DNA from: Nitrospirota bacterium
Lineage (GTDB): Bacteria > Nitrospirota > Thermodesulfovibrionia > Thermodesulfovibrionales > Dissulfurispiraceae
Assembly (NCBI GenBank): GCA_023476565.1
Contig: JAMCVZ010000045.1
Span: 1 to 47,307 of the forward strand
Length of the DNA: 47,307 bases
Reading direction: 5' to 3'
In this document: positions 40,969 through 47,307 of the stretch, one piece after another
How the letters are laid out: each line of letters begins with the position of its first letter
Numbering within the stretch: the stretch's first letter is position 1
Notes under the pieces: model-generated
What the model saw: only the letters and a program-made list of their open reading frames with translations
Databases searched by the model: none
Told to the model about the DNA's origin: nothing
Made by a program: the position numbers and the translations under genes

Positions 40969-41769
40969 TTATAGTCTGCAATACCCTGCATCGTAATCCT
41001 GCAGCTCGGTTATGGTAGGCTTGCTCCCGCATACAGGGCAATCGGGGTTCTTGGGAATTTTGACGCGCCTGAAGGTTGTCCTCAGGGCATCATAAATCAA
41101 GAGCGTATTTTTTAGAACCTCTCCCTTTCCGAGGATCAGCTTCACGACTTCGAGCGCCTGGAGCGAGCCGACAACCCCCGTAATGGCCCCTATCACACCA
41201 GCCTCCTGGCATGAGGGCACAAGCCCCGCGGGCGGCATCTCTTCAAAAAGGCACCTGTAGCAATGCCCGTCGCCCGGAAGAATTGTCGTAACCTGTCCCT
41301 CGAACCTGAGAATCGCCCCGCTTACGAGCGGCTTTTTGAGCATGACGCATGCATCATTGACAAGATACCGTGTAGGAAAATTATCGCTTCCATCCACAAC
41401 GACATCGTAGCATTTTATCAAATCCTTTATATTATCCTTCGATATTCTCTCCTTTATGCCCACCACCTTCACATCGGGATTCAGCGCCTCAAAAGTATTC
41501 TTCGCGGAATCTATTTTCGGCATGCCGAGTGTTCTGGTGCTGTGCGCTATCTGCCTCTGAAGATTGCTCAACTCGACGGTATCATTATCTATCATGCCGA
41601 TAGTGCCGACACCGGCAGCGGCAAGATAATACCCGACAGGACATCCGAGGCCGCCGGCGCCTATAATGAAGACTTTGGCGTTCAGCAGTTTTTTCTGGCC
41701 TTTTCCGCCGACTTCGGGAAGTATTATGTGGCGGCTGTATCTCTGCAACTGATCTTCTGTAAATTCCAT
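40969..41769 (-). CDS. MoeB/ThiF-family E1-like adenylyltransferase
   Basis: The 266-residue protein opens MEFTEDQLQRYSRHIILPEV, typical for MoeB/ThiF, and has the ATP loop FIIGAGGLGCPVGYYLAAAG near residue 34. DNDTVELSNLQRQIAHST near 62, VVDGSDNFPTRYLVNDAC near 126 and a four-cysteine zinc site (CYRC near 171 and CPVC near 245) complete the pattern. It has no rhodanese domain. It should adenylate the terminal Gly-Gly of the nearby carrier protein so that sulfur can be loaded. A cysteine in VPSCQEAGVIG may take part in sulfur transfer. The tusA-like gene just upstream could supply the sulfur. Confidence 0.93.
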   Translation of the reverse strand: MEFTEDQLQRYSRHIILPEVGGKGQKKLLNAKVFIIGAGGLGCPVGYYLAAAGVGTIGMIDNDTVELSNLQRQIAHSTRTLGMPKIDSAKNTFEALNPDVKVVGIKERISKDNIKDLIKCYDVVVDGSDNFPTRYLVNDACVMLKKPLVSGAILRFEGQVTTILPGDGHCYRCLFEEMPPAGLVPSCQEAGVIGAITGVVGSLQALEVVKLILGKGEVLKNTLLIYDALRTTFRRVKIPKNPDCPVCGSKPTITELQDYDAGYCRL

Positions 41770-41779
41770 CCCGTTATCC

Positions 41780-42025
41780 TTATTCTTTTTCTTTCCTGAT
41801 AACCAACTGCCAATCCGTATCGTTTATCTTTTCCACCTTCAGCACTTTCTGACCGTGGTCTTCCATTGATTTCGGAATGCTCCTCGAGGCCTCCTCGTAG
41901 TCAAGAAGTATTTCAAGGACCTCACCCAATTCCATCTCCTCGATGGCGAGCTTCGCCTTCACAAAAGTATACGGGCATACAAGCCCCTTGATGTTGATGC
42001 TCTTGCTGACTTTTACCTCTTCCAT
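41780..42025 (-). CDS. TusA-like sulfurtransferase
   Basis: The 81-residue protein has the TusA fold pattern: INIKGLVCPYTFVKAKLAIE with the active cysteine at residue 17, LGEVLEILLDYEEASRSIPK, and a C-terminal WQLVIRKEKE strand. The usual CPxP motif is altered to CPYTF, a variant common in TusA paralogues outside tRNA thiolation. TusA-type proteins carry persulfide sulfur between proteins. Placed between hom and the E1 gene (10-bp gap to the latter), it likely provides sulfur for the carrier protein or for homocysteine formation. Confidence 0.9.
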   Translation of the reverse strand: MEEVKVSKSINIKGLVCPYTFVKAKLAIEEMELGEVLEILLDYEEASRSIPKSMEDHGQKVLKVEKINDTDWQLVIRKEKE

Positions 42026-42175
42026 ATGTTACCTTCCCCCCCAAGGTTTATTGAGCCGCATGAAAGCCCTGCAATATAAATTTGATTCATTAAGAAAAAA
42101 CTTAATTTATCATAAGGAAATTCGGGAAAGCAATGTTTTCCCCCGGTGAAAGACGGGCGATAAAGCCCCTGACTC

Positions 42176-43492
42176 TTAATCGCTGCCTTCCACCCTGATA
42201 AACATGGTACTGTCGGAAACAACGGGCAGGCCATCTATCTCCCTTATTGAGCTCAACACATCTTCCTCTTTTGCCCTGTGGGTAAGGACGACCAGGGGCA
42301 CCGAGCCGCCGATCCTCCTGCCTTTTTGAATCACCGATGCGATGCTTATATTGTATTTCCCGAGTATCCCCGATATCTTTGACAGCACTCCGGGCTCGTC
42401 CATGGCGGCAAACCTGAAATAGTACATGCTCTCGATATCCGCCATCCTCTTGATCCGCTTTTGCCCGGCGCCCGGCATCCCCTTTGAGGAAATGCCCGAC
42501 ACCCGCAGGACACCGCCGCTCATAACATTCCTCCCGATATCGATAACATCGGACACGACAGCGCTCCCGGTAGGCATGTCCCCGGCACCCCTGCCGTAGT
42601 ACAGGGTAGACCCCACGGCATCGCCTTCCACATATACGGCATTGAATACGCCGTCGATTTTGGAAATAAGATAATCGCCCGGCACCATAGTCGGATGCAC
42701 TCTCATTTCTATCTCGCCGTTCGATGCCTTGGTGATCGCCAGCAGTTTTATTTTATACCCGAGCTCGGATGCGAACCCGATATCCTGCGCCGTGATTTTC
42801 GTAATCCCTTCCTTGTAGACTTCGTTATACGACAGCGGAATCCCGTAAGCAAGGGATGAAAGGATCGTCAGCTTGTGGGCGGTATCTATCCCCTCGATGT
42901 CGAATGTCGGGTCGGCCTCTGCGTAGCCGAGCTCCTGGGCCTCTTTCAACGCTTCTGAAAAATCGACCTTTTCATCGGTCATCTTGGTGAGTATATAGTT
43001 GGATGTCCCGTTTATAATCCCGTATATAGCAACTATGTTGTTGGCGACAAGCCCCTCCCGCAATACCTTTATTATCGGTATGCCGCCGGCAACCGAGGCC
43101 TCGAACCCGATTTCGACATTATTCTTTTCCGCCTCGGCGAAGAGCTCGTTCCCTTCTGTTGCGAGCAGCGCCTTGTTTGCGGTAACAATATGCTTTTTAT
43201 TCCTGATGGCCTGAAGCATAAAGTCCTTTGCAGGGCGAATCCCCCCCATAAGCTCGATAATGATGTCTATATCCGGATCGTTTATAACGGCAGCGGCGTC
43301 AGTCGTGAGCACTCCGTCGGGGACCTTGATTCCACGGTCTCTCTTTATATCGAGATCCGCGATCCTCTTGAGGACAACCTCGAAGCCCGCCCTCTCTCTG
43401 ATAATGCCTGCGCTTTCGAGCAGGATCCGTGCCGTCCCGGAGCCCACGGTCCCGAAGCCGATTATGCCTACAGATATCTTATCCTTTTTCAT
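42176..43492 (-). CDS. hom: Homoserine dehydrogenase with ACT domain
   Basis: The 438-residue protein opens with the NAD(P) fold SVGIIGFGTVGSGTARILLE. It has IVTANKALLATEGNELF near residue 100, YGIINGTSNYILTKMTDEKV near 160, EAQELGYAEADPTFDIEGID near 191 with the catalytic region, GRGAGDMPTGSAVVSDVI near 300, and a C-terminal ACT domain from about 355 (YYFRFAAMDEPGVLSKISGI). It reduces aspartate semialdehyde to homoserine; the ACT domain allows threonine inhibition. It follows the aminotransferase gene by 8 bp and leads into the sulfur-transfer genes, so homoserine supply and sulfur transfer are genetically linked. Confidence 0.97.
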   Translation of the reverse strand: MKKDKISVGIIGFGTVGSGTARILLESAGIIRERAGFEVVLKRIADLDIKRDRGIKVPDGVLTTDAAAVINDPDIDIIIELMGGIRPAKDFMLQAIRNKKHIVTANKALLATEGNELFAEAEKNNVEIGFEASVAGGIPIIKVLREGLVANNIVAIYGIINGTSNYILTKMTDEKVDFSEALKEAQELGYAEADPTFDIEGIDTAHKLTILSSLAYGIPLSYNEVYKEGITKITAQDIGFASELGYKIKLLAITKASNGEIEMRVHPTMVPGDYLISKIDGVFNAVYVEGDAVGSTLYYGRGAGDMPTGSAVVSDVIDIGRNVMSGGVLRVSGISSKGMPGAGQKRIKRMADIESMYYFRFAAMDEPGVLSKISGILGKYNISIASVIQKGRRIGGSVPLVVLTHRAKEEDVLSSIREIDGLPVVSDSTMFIRVEGSD

Positions 43493-43500
43493 CCTCTCCC

Positions 43501-44679
43501 CTACCCCTTGTTAAGCACCTTTTTAATCCCTGCAACCGCCTGTTTTATCCTATGTTCGTTTTCCACAAGCGCAAACCTCACGTAATTGTCTCCTCCCTCG
43601 CCGAACCCTATTCCGGGCGATACGGCAACCTTCGCCTCTGTAATAAGAAATTTGCAGAACTCGAGGGAGCCCATTTTTCTGAACGGCTCGGGGATCCCGG
43701 CCCAGACGAACATCGTCGCCTTGGGAGATTCCATATGCCACCCGGCTTTATTGAGTCCTTTGATCAGGGCATTCCTGCGGGATTGATATACTTGCCTGAA
43801 CTCTTCCACACAGTCCTGGGGCCCGCGGAGGGCCACAATGCTCGCAATCTGAATGGGCTGGAACATGCCGTAGTCCAGGTAGCTCTTTATCTTGATGAGC
43901 GCGTTGATAACATCTTTGTTCCCTACACAAAAGCCGACCCTCCAGCCGGCCATTGAATAACTTTTCGTCAGAGAAAAGAACTCCACCCCGACATCCTTTG
44001 CGCCGGGGACCTGAAGAAAGCTGGGGGCCTTGTAATCATCGAAAGTCAGGTCTGCATAGGCAAAATCATGGATAACGATTATATTGTTCTCCTTCGCGAA
44101 GTCCACAATCCTTTTAAAGAGGTCAAGTCCCTCGACCACCGTGGTTGTAGGATTATGGGGGAAGTTTATGATGAGCATCTTCGGCCTCGGCCAGGTCTTT
44201 TTAAAGGCCTTTTCCATCTCGGCAAAAAAATCGATATCCGGCCCGATGGGAATGCTCGTGACTTCCCCCCCCGCAATTATCACGCTGTAAGGGTGTATGG
44301 GGTAAGCAGGAGCAGGCGTCATCACAACATCACCCGGCTGAATGGTTGCAAGGGCGAGATGCGAGAGTCCCTCCTTCGAGCCTATGGTAACCACTGCCTC
44401 AGATTCGGGATCCAGATCGACATCATAACGCCTTTTATACCATTCGGTGATAGCGACCCTGAGCTGGGTTATTCCCTTTGATGCGGAATAGCGGTGGTTC
44501 TTGGGATTTTTCGCGGCCTCGCACAGTTTATCGATAACGTGCTTCGGTGCGCACATATCGGGATTTCCCATGCCGAGGTCGATAATATCCTCACCCTTCC
44601 TCCGGTAATCCATCTTCAATGCATTGACAATAGCAAACACATAAGGCGGTAATCTCTTGATCCTGTTAAACTCGAACAC
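43501..44679 (-). CDS. alaC: AlaC-type aminotransferase (class I, alanine/methionine transaminase-like)
   Basis: I chose the GTG at 44679 (392 residues) because AGGAGG lies 9 bases upstream and the family opens [20 protein letters not shown]. It shows [45 protein letters not shown] near 180, and the PLP lysine in [20 protein letters not shown] near 240. AlaC makes alanine from pyruvate and glutamate; some homologues act on methionine or LL-diaminopimelate precursors. Its place directly ahead of hom hints at an aspartate-family role. Confidence 0.88.
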   Translation of the reverse strand: MFEFNRIKRLPPYVFAIVNALKMDYRRKGEDIIDLGMGNPDMCAPKHVIDKLCEAAKNPKNHRYSASKGITQLRVAITEWYKRRYDVDLDPESEAVVTIGSKEGLSHLALATIQPGDVVMTPAPAYPIHPYSVIIAGGEVTSIPIGPDIDFFAEMEKAFKKTWPRPKMLIINFPHNPTTTVVEGLDLFKRIVDFAKENNIIVIHDFAYADLTFDDYKAPSFLQVPGAKDVGVEFFSLTKSYSMAGWRVGFCVGNKDVINALIKIKSYLDYGMFQPIQIASIVALRGPQDCVEEFRQVYQSRRNALIKGLNKAGWHMESPKATMFVWAGIPEPFRKMGSLEFCKFLITEAKVAVSPGIGFGEGGDNYVRFALVENEHRIKQAVAGIKKVLNKG

Positions 44680-44699
44680 GATAAAAAACCTCCTCAACA

Positions 44700-44815
44700 G
44701 ATCGGAAATTCTAATCCCTAAACTCTAAACAAACGCAAATCACCAAAATTCAAATACTCAAAATAGTTTGTTGCTACCTTTGTTTAGGATTTAGCATTTC
44801 GGATTTGAAATTTCT
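44700..44815. repeat. ATTTAGGATTT-word palindromic element between lipA and the aminotransferase gene
   Basis: GGAAATTCTAATCCCTAAAC and ACCAAAATTCAAATACTCAA on the left face TTGTTTAGGATTTAGCATTT and CGGATTTGAAATTT on the right. It extends into the end of lipA, encoding the last residues ISNPKC. Confidence 0.75.
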
Positions 44816-45660
44816 CCTTTATTGTACATTTCCTCTGCATTCATTGAGCTCCTTACCAGCGGGCCGGAGGCAACGAATTCAAACCCCAACTCAAGAGCTG
44901 ACTTTTTCAGATCGTCGAAAACTTCAGGTCTTATATATTCTACAACAGGAAGATTCTTTTTTGAAGGTCTAAGATATTGTCCTGCGGTCAGAAGCTCGCA
45001 CCCGGCCGTCCTGAGGTCCCTAAACAGCCCGGTAACCTCATCCAGGGTTTCACCGAGTCCGAGCATCAATCCTGATTTCGTCTTGATATGAGGGGCCAGT
45101 GTTTTAGCACTTTTCAAAACGCCCAGGGACCGCTCATAATCGGCCTGAGGCCTTACTTTGTGGTAGAGCCTTTTTACCGTCTCGACATTGTGGTTGAAAA
45201 CATCGGGCCCCGCCTCCAGGACGATCCCCAGGGCATCGGCATCCCCCTTGAAATCAGGCGTGAGCACTTCCACTTTCGCATCAGGGAGCAGCCTCCTGAC
45301 TGCCTTTATCGTTGCGGCGAACTGGGATGCGCCGCCGTCAGGGAGGTCGTCTCTCGTTACCGACGTAATTACAATATACGTGAGGGCCATTTCCCGTGCG
45401 GCTTCAGCCACCCTCCCGGGCTCAGCCTTATCAACGTCAGCCATATCAGACGGGCCGCCGGATTTTACGGAGCAGAAAGCGCAGTCTCTCGTGCAGCAAT
45501 CCCCCAGGATCATGAAAGTCGCTGTGGGTTTTGAGAAGCAGAATCCCTTGTTGGGGCACCGCGCCTCCTCACAGACGGTAGTGAGGCCATGGCTCCTCAG
45601 GAGGTTCTTTGTTGAGTGAAGGCCCGATGCCTTTATCTTAATCCATTCAGGCAAACGCAT
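44791..45660 (-). CDS. lipA: Lipoyl synthase
   Basis: The start is set at the ATG at 45660 (289 residues), where the family opening MRLPEWIKIKA begins; an open frame of 21 more codons upstream looks unrelated. The auxiliary cluster motif CEEARCPNKGFC is at about residues 30-41 and the radical SAM triad CTRDCAFC at about 56-63. NHNVETVKRLYHKVRPQADY near 155 and SGLMLGLGETLDEV near 197 follow. LipA inserts two sulfurs into octanoyl groups of lipoate-dependent enzymes, sacrificing its auxiliary cluster. The end MYNKGEISNPKC is partly encoded by a repeat. Confidence 0.96.
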   Translation of the reverse strand: MRLPEWIKIKASGLHSTKNLLRSHGLTTVCEEARCPNKGFCFSKPTATFMILGDCCTRDCAFCSVKSGGPSDMADVDKAEPGRVAEAAREMALTYIVITSVTRDDLPDGGASQFAATIKAVRRLLPDAKVEVLTPDFKGDADALGIVLEAGPDVFNHNVETVKRLYHKVRPQADYERSLGVLKSAKTLAPHIKTKSGLMLGLGETLDEVTGLFRDLRTAGCELLTAGQYLRPSKKNLPVVEYIRPEVFDDLKKSALELGFEFVASGPLVRSSMNAEEMYNKGEISNPKC

Positions 45661-45767
45661 AGATAACAATAAGATACAGGAATTCAGAGGAATATACAAG
45701 AACGGCCGGGGCATCAGGCGCAAAATACTGGATCTCGATCAAGCGCACACAGGGGGAACCGCCGGAT

Positions 45768-45845
45768 CCAAATATTCAAAACTGTCCGGATCCCGGGCCT
45801 TTGAAGTCAGGATTTGTTTAGAATTTGGACATTGTGGCCTGGAAT
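45768..45845. repeat. Degenerate ATTTAGGATTT-word element upstream of lipA
   Basis: CCAAATATTCAAAACTGTCC on one side and GTCAGGATTTGTTTAGAATT on the other are related to the copies at 38184 and 44700, but the middle is replaced by a GC-rich stretch. Confidence 0.55.
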
Positions 45846-45850
45846 TTTCA

Positions 45851-45882
45851 GTCAAAAATTAAAAAGGGCCTTTACAGGCCCT
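45851..45882 (-). terminator. Intrinsic terminator of the cold-shock gene
   Basis: On the reverse strand AGGGCCT (from 45882), a GTAA loop and AGGCCCT (ending 45865) form a 7-bp stem followed by TTTTAATTTTT. It lies a few bases after the cold-shock gene stop and is a strong rho-independent signal. Confidence 0.9.
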
Positions 45883-45888
45883 ATCCGG

Positions 45889-46092
45889 TTAGATTTTTTC
45901 TACATTCACGGCCTTGGGTCCGCGGTCTCCCTCAACGATTTCAAACTGGACCCTCTGGCCCTCGGCCAATGTCTTAAATCCGTCAGCCTTAATGGAAGAA
46001 TAGTGGACAAAGACATCTGCTCCGTTATCCTGCTGGATAAAGCCATACCCCTTGGACTCGTTAAACCACTTCACCTTTCCTTCTAAAGCCAT
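45889..46092 (-). CDS. Cold-shock domain protein
   Basis: The ATG at 46092 (67 residues) follows an AAGGAGGGG site by about 10 bases. The protein reads [20 protein letters not shown] with RNP1 (KGYGFI), then [10 protein letters not shown] with RNP2 (VFVHY), and ends [19 protein letters not shown]. CspA-type proteins bind single-stranded RNA and DNA as chaperones. The gene is a single unit with its own promoter, a leader of roughly 60 bases and a terminator. The long leader is usual for cold-shock genes regulated through mRNA structure. Confidence 0.96.
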   Translation of the reverse strand: MALEGKVKWFNESKGYGFIQQDNGADVFVHYSSIKADGFKTLAEGQRVQFEIVEGDRGPKAVNVEKI

Positions 46093-46158
46093 AACTGCCA
46101 ACCCCTCCTTTTTCCCTGAACCCAGGGTTAATAAGTCCTAATAAAATTACGTATAATC

Positions 46159-46188
46159 TTTATAGCATGTATTAAAATCAAATGTCAA
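46159..46188 (-). promoter_or_regulatory. Promoter of the cold-shock gene
   Basis: On the reverse strand a perfect TTGACA (46183-46188) is followed after 18 bp by TATAAA (46159-46164), placing the start about 60 bases before the ATG. Confidence 0.75.
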
Positions 46189-46194
46189 AAGAAA

Positions 46195-46974
46195 TTATTC
46201 TTTCTTTCCATGGTGTTTCGCTTCGTCCCACAACGCATCCATTTCTTCCAGGGTCATATCCGAAAGTCCCCTGCCCGCCTCTGCAGCCTTCATTTCGATA
46301 TAGCGGAACCGGGAGATGAATTTGCTGATTGTCTTCCTCAATGCATCCTCAGGATTCACACGCACAAAACGGGAGATATTAACGAGGACAAAGAAAATGT
46401 CACCGAGTTCTTCTTCGATCTCCGACTGCTCCCTGTTTTTCAGCGCAGTCCTGAATTCCTCTATTTCTTCATCCAGTTTTCCGAAAACATCTTCCACCCG
46501 CTTCCAGTCAAAGCCCACTTTTGCGGCCCTTGACTGGAGCCTGTGCGCCCTGAGCAGGGACGGGAGTTCCTTGGGCACGCCTTCGAGAAGAGATTCCCTG
46601 AGCTTCCCCTCCTCCTTCTTCCTCTCATCCCATTGTTTCAGCACCTCCTGGGAGGTCTCAAACCTCTCGCTGCCAAACACATGGGGGTGCCTTGATATCA
46701 TCTTCTCACTGATTTTTTTTATGACATCATCCATCGTGAACTCGCCGCGCTCTTTCGCAATCTGGCTGTGAAATATGATCTGGAAGAGCAGATCTCCCAG
46801 CTCTTCTTTCAGATTTTCAGGATTGTCCTCGTCAAGGGCCTCGAGCACCTCGTATGCCTCCTCAACGAGAAACGGTTTGAGGGAATCCCGCGTCTGCTCC
46901 TTATCCCACGGACATCCGTTCTCCGAGCGGAGCGCAGCCATTATGTCCAGCAGTTTTTGAAAGTTATTCATCAC
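46195..46974 (-). CDS. mazG: Nucleoside triphosphate pyrophosphohydrolase MazG
   Basis: The 259-residue protein has two MazG domains. The first shows NGCPWDKEQTRDSLKPFLVE and EEAYEVLEALDED with the downstream EELGDLL, giving the ExxE...ExxD metal site. The second shows LDEEIEEFRTALKN and IEEELGDIFFVLVNISR near 190. RHPHVFG near 94 is a family mark. It hydrolyses (d)NTPs to monophosphates, clearing damaged nucleotides or lowering ppGpp-related pools. The start may be the ATG at 46974 or 46971. It lies 16 bp after purC. Confidence 0.95.
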   Translation of the reverse strand: MMNNFQKLLDIMAALRSENGCPWDKEQTRDSLKPFLVEEAYEVLEALDEDNPENLKEELGDLLFQIIFHSQIAKERGEFTMDDVIKKISEKMISRHPHVFGSERFETSQEVLKQWDERKKEEGKLRESLLEGVPKELPSLLRAHRLQSRAAKVGFDWKRVEDVFGKLDEEIEEFRTALKNREQSEIEEELGDIFFVLVNISRFVRVNPEDALRKTISKFISRFRYIEMKAAEAGRGLSDMTLEEMDALWDEAKHHGKKE

Positions 46975-46990
46975 GGTTAGTGCGAAAGAA

Positions 46991-47307
46991 CTACTTCGTC
47001 AAAATTTCCAGTATCTCCCTGTAGCGTGCCGCCGTCTTCTGCACAATCTCGTCGGGAAGTACCGGCCCCGGGTATGTCTGGTTCCAGTCAAGGGTAAGCA
47101 GATAATCCCTTACGATCTGTTTATCGAAACTGTCCTGTCCCCTTCCGGGCTTGTAATCCCTTACTGACCAGAACCTCGATGAATCAGGGGTCAGCAGTTC
47201 ATCGATCAGGATCAGTTTATTTTCGTACAGGCCGAATTCCATCTTGGTATCGGCAATGATGATGCCCTTTTTTTCCGCCAACTCCCTCGCCCTTTTGTAA
47301 ATACTGA
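46991..47307 (-). CDS. purC: SAICAR synthetase PurC, C-terminal part, runs off the right edge
   Basis: The reverse strand from the window edge reads [20 protein letters not shown] and continues [40 protein letters not shown] and the C-terminal [15 protein letters not shown]. These are the conserved end of PurC, which joins CAIR and aspartate in purine synthesis. About 105 C-terminal residues are in the window; the ATP-binding N-terminal half lies outside. The gene is the first seen of the codirectional purC-mazG pair. Confidence 0.95.
   Translation of the reverse strand, partial: SIYKRARELAEKKGIIIADTKMEFGLYENKLILIDELLTPDSSRFWSVRDYKPGRGQDSFDKQIVRDYLLTLDWNQTYPGPVLPDEIVQKTAARYREILEILTK

Noticed and set aside
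9204-45845. CRISPR array for the repeated words
   Set aside because: Repeats are degenerate, in inverted halves, without equal-length unique spacers, and no cas genes are present.
1-47307. tRNA and rRNA genes
   Set aside because: I saw no cloverleaf with a TTCGAnTC-type T loop or rRNA-conserved stretch on either strand; without a covariance search this is a visual negative only.

Overview
The window looks like chromosome of a Gram-negative (diderm) bacterium with an anaerobe-like gene set. A secretin-type pilus apparatus, a heptosyltransferase-like GT9 enzyme, a SurA/PpiC periplasmic chaperone, a TonB-type protein and two lipoprotein or secreted-protein classes all imply an outer membrane. 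The set of LarE, HypE, a GlcF/LutA-like iron-sulfur protein, RseC, citramalate synthase, an ApgM-type putative homoserine kinase and a NIL-domain protein next to threonine synthase is typical of Nitrospirota (Thermodesulfovibrionia) and of former Deltaproteobacteria. The assignment is inferred from gene content only; no rRNA or tRNA is present.

Layout. 1-660: the start of an IS4-type transposase leaving the left edge, then a probably truncated propeller-like gene. 665-3199: a plus-strand TPR protein facing two minus-strand secreted, low-complexity proteins that share a TRG motif. 3602-13464: a minus-strand run with PilZ, GT9, DUF2007, transaldolase-like aldolase, a cysteine-cluster protein, a GlcF-like Fe-S protein, LarE, RNase G and a large radical SAM/DUF2344 protein. 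13579-15208: a tiny Lys/Ala-rich histone-like protein, then plus-strand TonB-like and DUF3553-like genes. 15272-20169: a complete pilMNOPQ operon. 20492-31291: aspS, a pseudouridine synthase, a PpiC chaperone, hypE, a fibronectin-type lipoprotein, a nucleotidyltransferase-HEPN protein, argH, an EF-G paralogue and rseC. 31451-32881: aldehyde dehydrogenase. 33160-34129: a small defence or addiction island holding an intact HigB/HigA-type pair between 62-bp direct repeats and a decayed MazF-like gene. 34154-44679: a long amino-acid operon region. 44791-47307: lipA, a cold-shock gene, mazG and the end of purC.

The most interesting system is at 34154-44679. Transcribed leftwards, the order is alaC-type aminotransferase, hom, TusA-like, MoeB/ThiF-like E1, JAMM peptidase, thrC, ThiS/MoaD-like carrier, NIL protein, ApgM-type putative homoserine kinase, lysC, cimA. 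The carrier ends in Gly-Gly followed by six extra residues, so it should need the JAMM peptidase before the E1 can activate it. That is the logic of protein-thiocarboxylate sulfur transfer as known for CysO/Mec in mycobacteria and HcyS/HcyD/HcyF in Wolinella. Here it lies inside a homoserine/O-phosphohomoserine/threonine operon with no recognisable sulfhydrylase, which suggests a homocysteine route fed by phosphohomoserine or aspartate semialdehyde.

A second theme is DNA-level. At least nine gaps, nearly all between co-directional genes, hold imperfect palindromes built from short repeated words. The word differs from family to family, and several of these elements have been absorbed into reading frames, giving start regions, C-terminal tails and inserts. 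GGGACTGTCCC-type elements and a 17-bp perfect palindrome inside a radical SAM gene add to this picture of a genome rich in small palindromic elements.
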